Under the pieces are notes generated by a model that was not told the DNA's origin, searched no databases, and worked only from the letters and a program-made list of their open reading frames with translations. Position numbers and translations under genes: made by a program. DNA of 64,000 nt from positions 2,048,001-2,112,000 of the forward strand of contig JAJEKV010000026.1 of the NCBI GenBank assembly GCA_021234155.1, given 5' to 3'. This document shows positions 23,699 through 32,515 of this stretch, piece by piece. Origin of the DNA: Isoetes taiwanensis. Lineage: Eukaryota > Streptophyta > Lycopodiopsida > Isoetales > Isoetaceae. How positions within the stretch are numbered: position 1 is the first letter of the stretch; each line of letters begins with the position of its first letter.

Positions 23699-26463
23699 AT
23701 CTTACTCTGGTCATTAGCCTTAGTTCCCTTTATGTCTTTAGTACCATCCTCTAATCCATATGTAGTGTTCTTAGTTGTCCATAGACATGTCTCCTGATCC
23801 TATAAATGCAACTAATATGGTGATGGTACCTTGTCTTGGATAAGGGGATCAATTTATCTATATGACTTGGAGCATTGCAACACTATGTTGGAATGTACTT
23901 GTTCTCTTAAAATTAACCTATGCATTAAATAAAAATGTTGTTGCTCATTGGGCTTGATGGTGTTTCTGTATGGTGTGCATATCCCACAATAATGGTTAAT
24001 AGTATGATGGTTGACTTTGGAAATGATAATTTGTTGCCACTTGATTGTCTAGTGCAATATAAATGAATTCGGACATTTTTTCTTAAGTTATAATATAGTT
24101 AGACTTTCTTGGTTTTACTTAAGACTAATGAACATTTGCAGCATTTATGATGATGGCTGGTTAATATCCTTTTAGGTTGCAGCAATGGAAGTAGGGGCAA
24201 AGGTTAATTTGATACTATAGGAATATTAATTGGGACTGAATATTGGGGACGAGTTGTTGATAATGATATTCCAATATATATGTGGGTTTCAATAAAGGGA
24301 CTATGATCAAAGATAATTTTGAAACCAGAGGTATGCTTCTAGGAACTCATTAATGGCCTTGATGATAGTCTGGGCCCTTAACCTGAATAGGTTAATTTTA
24401 CTTCTAAAGATTATTAAGGTAATGAAAGACCACCTAGTGGACTATAGCAAGAAAGTGAAGTAAAGATATGGATATATGGAGGTTATTTTGACAACTTGAA
24501 AAAATGTATATCATAAAATTAGCATGCTAACATCTTGTTGGAATGTAGTAAGTTTACTAGGGGCAATGGTCATGTGGTGATTATGGCAAAATTATGGGGA
24601 CATAATTTAAAGCCTAAGTATACAATGGATGTTAAAGGTGTATGTAGGGTGCGCATGTGGGCTGAATTAAAAAAATTGGGTTAAAAAAGGATTGTTTTAA
24701 AGGTCATATGTTGGTAATCTTATTGTTAGTTGTGAAGTTATATTATACAATAATATGTACCCTTATCTATTGACGAACCCTAATCGATGGACGAACCCTA
24801 ATGCTCTGTTGGCGGGCAAGCGTGACTTGGGCAATGACTAAATGATCCAGAACTAATCGGAGATGACTCTTTCCGAAACCGCTAGCATGACGGCAATGCA
24901 TGTATGCAATCATATTTTGTTGCATTCTGAGCTCGAAAGCTACAGGTACTGATAATGCATTTTTTATTTCATTTCTCTTGAGTAATTCTGGATTATTTCT
25001 AGTATATTTCTTGTGGATATCTGGTAAGTTTCACTTTATCTGGACGTTCTTGTAATTTCTGCTTTAGCGTATGGGATTAAGGACTTAAAATCTCCTTAAT
25101 TGGTTTTAGCAAATAGACAGTATAAATAGACTTAGTTTCCCAATTCGGAAAGCTTGAGCATGAGTAAGAGTGGCCGACCAGAGGGCGCTGTTAATAAGGG
25201 GCAAACTAGGCCCAAACTTATTGAATTTCTGAGGAGACATGGGATAGAGCACAGCAATCCACAACCGAGTAAAGCACAGTTAATTGATCTGTGCAGACAG
25301 CATGGATTAGATCCAAATAGGGCCAAAGGTGACATGGGTATCTTGAAGTTTGTTCCAAGCCTGAATCCTTGTGGGAATGTCTCCAAAATAGCAGAAACTT
25401 CTGGCAGTAATGTGGTCATTGTGGCTGATTCTAATGTGGAGATTGTAGCTGACTCTGACAATGAAGAGGACTCTAGCAATGAAATTCAACCAAATCAGGT
25501 TTGCTCGTAGTATTTATACTTAGATGGTCTGAATTATCATAAGAGATTATTACTGCAGCTTATATCTGGGTTACAATGGTACAGCAATTTTGATCTGTTC
25601 ATAAATTATTTAATTGCAAGAGGTATGATAGCTTTGGGTTGGCTTTAAAATTACATTATTAATTTTCAGTATATAAATTCTGTGGGTAAAGGGCAGAAAT
25701 GCCAAGAGAGTTCATAGCTTACCTGCTAGCATTAGTATTTCTTACCCTCCTTAGGCTAATAAGTGCTATTTGCTGCAGGTAACCGAACTCTCTTCTCCTG
25801 CACTCTTTTTTGCATGGATGTTTGAGGAATGCTGCTGGTTATGAACTATTCATTAATTTTGTTGATACAATCCATATGGGTAAGTATTTACTCTTACTTT
25901 GCTATTACTATTGAAGACATATGGACAAAATATTTGGCAATACATTTGGTACTTCCTTTTAATCCTATTTCTCTTGTAACTTTTTTCATATTATGAATCT
26001 GAAGTACAACTGTTATAGTATCTTTGTTTTATTATCTTTAAAATACATCTGTTATATTTCATGGTAGATCTATATGTTTGTGGTAATTTTTTAAGAATTT
26101 GGCAGTAATTTGCTCATATTGGCTGCTCTATCCATTTGGCTGGTTGTATTTTGAATCCTTCAAATAATATTATTGTCTGGTTATTTTTTTATTTATTGAG
26201 TCAATGGCTTTAATAGCTTGTTGACTGTCTGCAGTTAATTGTTTGAGCATGATTTTTGGCAATATTACATGTGTGGGATTAATCTAATATTATTGGTGAC
26301 TAGGACATGGTTATTATGGTGAATTCTTTATGTTTTTTAGTCCCATGACCTCTATGGTTTCCCTTTTTAGGGTTCAATAAATTCAGGTTTCCTATCTAGT
26401 TAATATAGGACTCCTTGGATGTCTGGTTAATGCATGAGGTCTTGGCTAGGCCAATTTATATAT
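23695..26463 (+). repeat. Long direct repeat, 5' copy
   Basis: 2769 bp, starting CACAATCTTACTC after (TA)n and ending GGCCAATTTATATAT. It matches 32,516-35,286 with only scattered differences, except two clusters (about 24,840-24,925 and 25,245-25,415). It contains the TATA box, the first coding exon and most of the first intron. Confidence 0.93.
25121..25128 (+). promoter_or_regulatory. TATA box in the direct repeat
   Basis: TATAAATA lies 32-39 bases upstream of the ATG at 25,160, so transcription would start almost at the start codon. The same box is kept at 33,937-33,944 in the 3' repeat, which could then drive transcription out into flanking DNA, as an LTR does. Confidence 0.5.
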
Positions 26464-28154
26464 CTCCCCATTTTGAATCACTGGTTTTACTGGTGTGAGC
26501 CATAGAGGTCATTGGGACTATTGTTTTAAGTTGTGTTCTCTTATACTTTCACTTATACCTTCACGTATATTTTCTTTTATACTAATTTTTATGCTTTATA
26601 TAGGAAGCTGTTGCTCAAAATAAGGATGCTAGTCTCTTCAACCATGCTGTTAGCATTCAGCAAACTGGTGTACAGAATTCCAATACTGGTAGACCTATTT
26701 GGCTTCCGGAATTGTCAGGACTGGGATATTCTGCAGCAGGTATTTTGGCACCCAACAAGGCTGTCCAAGCTGTCATGGCGTGCATCAAATTACAGGAGGT
26801 ACATAACTTAATTATCTGCAAAGAATGCACACTAGGTGATGGAGATATGTCAGTGGTCTTGTTCCTTGGATTCAACAACATGCTTGGATTAGTTTCAAGT
26901 TTTAAAGATGCTGATTATGGTAGATGTCATGACCTGATTGTGGACACCTACAAGAAGCTTCCAAGTGCTCACATGGACGCGGATGGCAATGACTTGCAAG
27001 ATTTACTTGCATTCATTAAAGGCTTAACTGCTCTGGAAAAACAGAATTCACTCAAGTATACTTATACTCCAAACAACAAAGTGGATAATAGCATGGAAAA
27101 AACTGATGAGACTGCTGTTTCCTTGGACAATTGCCTGTTTGATATTGATGATGTGGATTGTACGGATCAATTTACTGGGCCTAGCATAGATAATGCTGTT
27201 CCTTCTTCAGAGGATAAAATTAAGGAGGAAATCAAAACCTACAATCTTAAGGAGTTGAACTTGTTCAATTGTGGCAGTTTTCCTATTATGTCTAGTAGGA
27301 ATATTGAGATCCATGGGGATCAATTCCAACAGATGTTGTGGGCTAGCAAAAACTTGGGTATTACAGCTCCAATTAGTAAAGAGTCATTTATCATGCTGGC
27401 ACGCTTAAGTCCTGATGAAGTTAATAAGGCTGAGAGGGATTCCATCTCGTTTACAAAACATATCAGGAAAAGAAATGTTAAGTTACCTTTCAGTATTTCA
27501 CTTCTTGAGAAGAAATGCCAAATTGGAAATGAACTGTACATTGGGCAGAAGGGCCATATGGCCAAAACCAATGAGCCAAGGATTGATTTTTACCTGAAGC
27601 GTATTTGGAGAACGTATTGCCCATTTTACAGATGCAACTGTGATCAGGTGACAGATGAAAAGTGTCCTGATAATATCATATGGTTTGACCATATGGTCTG
27701 GTTTATGTTTAATAATTTGGACAGGATATGGCCTGAACAGAGAATTCAGATGAGATTTGCATTTATGGCCAGATGGTTAGCCTCTGATCCGATTAGGAAA
27801 GTTGTCATCTCATATATTGGGTATCTTAAGATACGGGATCTCATGTTCAGAATGACTCACAGATTGGCTGAAAATGAAAATGCCAATTTCAAACAGGAGT
27901 TTGGTAATTCTAAGGCGGTTGACATCATTGAAAAGACTATCAAATCCAGGAAATTCTTGATGGACCATCTTCATGATAATAGTAGCTTCGGGTATGCCCC
28001 TGCCAAAAAGAGAAACCAAAATAATAATACTGCTGTTACTGGCATACTTAGGCCACCAAAATTGGTGAAAATGGTTACTAATGTGGCAGGGACTGTGAAT
28101 ATCAACATACCAGATGCATCTGCTGGAGCACGTAGTAATAATATCTCTTTTTGA
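25160..28154 (+). CDS. Retroelement ORF1: SAP-like N-terminus plus unknown body
   Basis: Two exons are inferred. Exon 1 (25,160-25,498, 113 codons) starts MSKSGRPEG, a basic AT-hook-like start. It has two short helices (RPKLIEFLRRHGI and KAQLIDLCRQHGLD) spaced like a SAP/HeH DNA-binding motif, then a very acidic tail ending at the donor CAG|GT. Exon 2 (26,604-28,154, 516 codons) starts after the acceptor TATATAG|GAA. Both junctions are phase 0, giving 629 residues. The intron (1105 bp) crosses the inner end of the 5' repeat. The exon 2 product matches no family I know; it has a Cys-rich spot (FYRCNCDQVTDEKC, about residue 350 of exon 2) and a basic C-terminus. Exon 1 is open in this repeat and frameshifted in the 3' copy. 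Confidence 0.62.
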
Positions 28155-28374
28155 GAACTCAGGTATATCAAGCATAACCTATCTGATATGCTAATGAAGC
28201 ATGCTCTGCATGTTAACTCTGACCTCATGGTCAAAATATATGGGTTTTTACCCCTTATTCTGCCAATATGTATGGGTTTATCCCAAATTTTGCCAGTATC
28301 ATCAAGAGTATTAAATAAAAAGTACAAAAGTTTTTTGAATACCTTTTCTGAATATTTATTATTGTATTAAACAG

Positions 28375-30443
28375 AAAAGAAGAATACTGTGCAACAGGAT
28401 CGATGGAAGAGTAAAATTACAAGTTATTAAGGAGAAAACAAGCAAAAAATATGTGCATTTAACATATTTTTCAAAGGTTGTTGATAAAATTGCGTACAGC
28501 AGTACATTTAAGAGTGTTTTGTGCAGATTTTTTGATCACACTGGCTACAATATATGGGAAAATACAGTATTTGGTTGGAGGTATACCAGCAACCTTAAGG
28601 ATATGTTCTACAAACCTAAAATTGTGTTTACCAGTCCTTTGGAACCTGCATGTGTATGTAGCATCCCAAGATTACAGAAATTTATTGATCAGAAAATCGG
28701 ACACATCCGGACAACTGACCTGAATATTATTCATTGTAAAGGTTTGAGGAATTGGTTTCAACTTGGGTTAAACTTTATACCAGATCACCCATTCACTATT
28801 GAACAATTTATGGCAGAAATGGATAATACCATTGAACAGTTTTTTCTCGTGCACAGGTTTTCTCTTGTGGAATATGATGAACTGGTTATTGAGCAGTGTA
28901 AAAATGATCTCAGAAAAGAAATCAGATGGCTGGCCAAAATGTTTGTAGAAAGTAACAAATGAATCCAAGAAAAATTCTTATGTATGGAGGAAAATGTGAA
29001 TAAAAATAGTGAATGGGCGGTTAATAACCCGTACATCTCGGTGTGGATAAAGTTTGCTAATAATCCCGTGTTTATTTGCCCCTTACATATCGAGAAAACC
29101 ACACTATCGGGCTTAATAGCAATGATTTTTGTAAGTGTGATATCACTAGAGAAGAATTGATTAATCATGTGCAGGAGGATATTGATTCCATGTTGGGAAT
29201 AGGACACATGTTCAGTATGGAATTACCATACCTTTTAGGCATTTTTAAAGCCCATAAATTGGAATACAGGTGGATCACCAATGCGCATGAAACTATTTTT
29301 TCTACTCCAGCTGCAATTGTAGCTGCTGGACTTAATCTCATTCTGGACATGTGGCCAACAATTTGTTATGAAAAATGCAGTGCTGCTAATGTTTTCCAAA
29401 ACAATAAGATCAAAGCAGCCTGGGTAGTCAATTCCATTTATGACGTGATGTGTAACTTACCTCCTAAGGTTAACGACGTGTTTGTTGCGGATATAACCAA
29501 ATGTTATGAGAATATCCCATTAGATGGGGTACATGGGATCTGTTACATTATGGAGAGTGTGATAAGGATGACATGGAGAATTAAGAAAAAAGTTAATGCA
29601 GGTTATGATATGTGGTATAAAATCTTGGAAAATGGCAACATTAAGATGGAATGGAGGAATATGGTTCCTGAAAGCAAAGTATGGCACAGAATGGATATGG
29701 ACCTATTTACACGGTTAAACAAATGGTTGCTGAACAATTGTTTTCTCTTAATGCATAATGGTGTATTTAGGCAAATCAAGGGTATCCCAATGGGATTTGC
29801 TTCTAGTCCTGGTTGGTGTAACTTATATCTGGCTGCTTTTGAGCTTGATTTTATCTCTAAATTAATTACTGAAGGTAAATTTACTGAGGCTGCTGCATTC
29901 AGATATACATTCAGGTATATGGATGATCTTCTTAGTGTTAACAATCCATATGTCAGAGCTTTCCTTGGACTCATTAAGAATAATAATGGTAATGGTGTTA
30001 CTATCTACAATTTGGAGCACCTTGTAATCAAGGATGAAACGACATATCACAGCCATGATGCTCACATTGGAATGAAAGTTGATTTTCTTAATGTTACTAT
30101 TGACATCATTGCAAGTCATGCTGGTTTATATAATACATATAGGTATGACAAAAGGAATAACCTACCTTTCAAAGCTGTTAAATTTATCCATGCTAGCAGT
30201 TGTAGGCCATATATTATGGCGTGCAATGTTATCATTTCACAGGTTCAACCGATTTTATATGTGCACAATAATCCTATTCGGGCTGCTGAAGATTTGGTAA
30301 TTCTTATCAACTGCTTTATTGATAAAGGATTTAAGAAGAAGGATGTGTGGCATAAGGTGCTCAGGGTATTGAGAAATGAAAATTTCCCAGGCCTAAAATA
30401 TGATATCAAGACATTGCTATTCGAATTGGGAAAATCCAGATAA
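28375..30443 (+). pseudogene. Penelope-like reverse transcriptase (endonuclease-deficient type)
   Basis: The frame opens after an acceptor-like TTAAACAG at 28,374. It runs to a single in-frame TGA at 28,960, continues open in the same frame to about 29,120, then shifts into the frame 29,076-30,443. Motif A is FVADITKCYENIPLD (about 29,480-29,524), motif B is IKGIPMGFASSPGWCNLYL (about 29,777-29,833), and motif C is RYMDDLLSVNNP with YMDD at 29,916-29,927. A YDKRNNLPFKAVKF block follows. The GIPMG...P..ANLYL form of motif B, RYxDDLLxxNNP and the YDKR tail are typical of Athena/Coprina-type Penelope-like elements and related rvt genes. The frame ends about 90 residues after the YDKR block, with no GIY-YIG domain. 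One nonsense codon and one frameshift make this copy probably inactive. Confidence 0.8.
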
Positions 30444-31091
30444 TATTTTGATTTAAGGGTTAAATGACTTCCCAAGCATAGGGATTTATTGAGTTAATTG
30501 CAATGGTTTGGTAAGAATAAAATTTGACACAAGATACTCAAAGTTCTTGAATAAAGAATGGTTCCTAAGATTGATTTGTTTGATCAATAATTTGGTGTAT
30601 AGGCTGAATGGAATCATGTTAGTGTAATATACTTAGCAAAGGTATTCCCATTCATGGGAATCATAGTCTTTATTGGTGGCTGTGGTCTCTTCTCTATGGA
30701 TTATTAATACTTTTGTTACTGCTTGTAAAGGAAATTTATGATATCTGATACAATCTTTGAGGTGGGTGGAATCAGTTTCTGAGATAGATAAATAAGTACT
30801 TGTGTCATTTGGTGCAATATATGCTGTTATTTGTTGGAAACTTTATAAACCTTAGTTAACAGAAAACTAACTGAGTAAATACAACTGATTGATATTATTA
30901 CTTTGAAAAACTGGATTTAATAGAGTATTACAGCAAAGCTACATGCAGGTCTGTAGTATGGCTATATAGTTAGCAAAATTACAAAAATCTGTAGCCAATA
31001 GTTTTGAAAAATTGGCACATAGAATATTTCTTAACATATATAGTGAATATACAGCATAGTACTAATGTTCATAGTCATAAAAGACTGTGTT

Positions 31092-32018
31092 TTAAACCTT
31101 CCTTAATTTGTGCAATGCTGCGCCCTTCAGTATCTTCATGTTCCATGTAAATTTCTTTCCAGTGTAAGTAAACTCAAGAACATCTCCAAGGCTTAAACCA
31201 TACTTTTTCTTAAAACCATTCCAGCCAACACCAAGACAGCTTCGGCTACTCTTTGCTACCAGTGAGCTCTTCTGATTTCCTGGTCCATAGATGTCAACAG
31301 TATACCCCTTTGGTGGACTACGCCATTTGTTCTCGTTCTCGAGTACCTACTCAAGCAAATAATAGAAAATAATAAAGTATTTTAAAGTAATGGATGGAAT
31401 CAAAAGCATAAACATACCAAGCCTCTATTTATATTTGCTCTGAGGAGAGCGACTCGGAAGGGCTTATGGGATGGGGGTTCATCCTCATCAGATGAATCAT
31501 CATCATCGGATGAATCAAACTTATTATTTCTGGGTGTATCAGACTTGTTACGTCTTGGTGTATCTGTTGCACCTCGTCGATCATTAATGCCTGCCCGATT
31601 CTTTGATGGTGTACTATGACTGGAGTTTCCCACTTGCCAATTTCCGATGGGTTTCACACGATAATTTCCATCACATATCTGGGCTGTTAGACGTGTTCCA
31701 TTTTCTGATATGCTGCATAAAAGTGCGGTTCCATCCACCATGTTGTTTCCTTGTAAAAAGGATTCCCAGCCTTCAGTGAAGAATGTTCGACCGCCTACTG
31801 ATGCTATGTAAATACTGTACTCCTTTCGATTTGGGCCTACACCAACGATATACTGATCTTTGGCAAGCATTATCCCCTCTGCTTCCTGCAAAAATCTCGA
31901 TTGTGTTAACAGCGAAAATCCGCATACTGAAACTAAGCATAAGATATTTTGAATCAGCATGGTTTTAGCTTACCAGAAGGTGACCGAACTTGACATCTAC
32001 AAGAAACACTGTCGCCAT
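31092..32018 (-). CDS. Protein with two B3-like DNA-binding domains, three exons
   Basis: Minus-strand exons at 32,018-31,974, 31,885-31,418 and 31,346-31,092 all join in phase 0 at GT...AG sites (CTG|GTAAGC, TTG|GTATGT; TTTGCAG|GAA, GAGTAG|GTA). They give 255 residues with no stop. The first domain (about residues 20-105) has FFTEGWESFLQGNNMVDGTALL. A Ser/Asp/Arg linker with repeated DTPRRN and DSSDDDDSSDEDE follows. The second domain has SCLGVGWNGFKKKYGLSLGDVLEF and ends in KKFTWNMKIL. GW..F...N.L..GD.L.F is the B3 fold signature of plant transcription factors (REM/VRN1 type). It lies antisense to and downstream of the RT. Its introns are intact, so it was not copied from spliced RNA. It may be a captured host gene or a true element gene. 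Confidence 0.72.
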
Positions 32019-32413
32019 TGCTTGGAATATGAAATAGCTATCGACTGGAAAATGAAAGGGTTACTCTGGCCGGGATTAACCATAAATATATGCGCTCAAT
32101 ATATGAGCTAATGCTATTATGATATGACTACTCTAATTATTACAAGCGTAGAGTTGCAGCTATGCTAATAATTATTATATGCCTTGGATAAGAACTCTGC
32201 AGTTAATTCGGAACCAGAATAAAATAGGCATATACGGTTGGTATTATTCTTAATTATTTTGGAACCAAATTAATTGGATATAGACTATTAGTTTCTTCCT
32301 TAACTATTCAATCTATGTAGTACAAACATTTTCGATACAATTCTGTATGAACCCAACTAATTCTTCGTTTGCACTAATGTCCCTTAGAGACAACCTTTAA
32401 CACTTAGTCGGCA

Positions 32414-32515
32414 GGAGGGTCCCTTTGCTAGCAAAGGGATCCTCCAACCCTTTTTTTGCTATCATATGGGACCTTATCTGCCCTCCGGTAGGAGGCAGGG
32501 ATATATATATATATA
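32414..32515 (+). repeat. 3' hairpin module and (TA)n, copy R
   Basis: A palindrome of 14-15 bp arms (GGAGGGTCCCTTTGC and its complement, one mismatch) at 32,414-32,445 is followed by CCTCC-GGTA-GGAGG at 32,482-32,495, then CAGGGA and (TA)7. The second direct repeat begins immediately. The module is the reverse of copy F at 19,599-19,690 and may be the structured 3' end of the retroelement RNA. Confidence 0.55.

Noticed and set aside
24840-24880. Possible hammerhead ribozyme (GATGA...GAAA) in the direct repeat, as found in other Penelope-like elements
   Set aside because: The invariant CUGAUGA core is not matched (two changes at its start) and flanking stems do not form; no other candidate was found in the element.
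27536-27547. YIGQ string in the retroelement ORF1, suggestive of a GIY-YIG nuclease
   Set aside because: No GIY partner at the right distance and no downstream Arg/His/Glu pattern; treated as chance.
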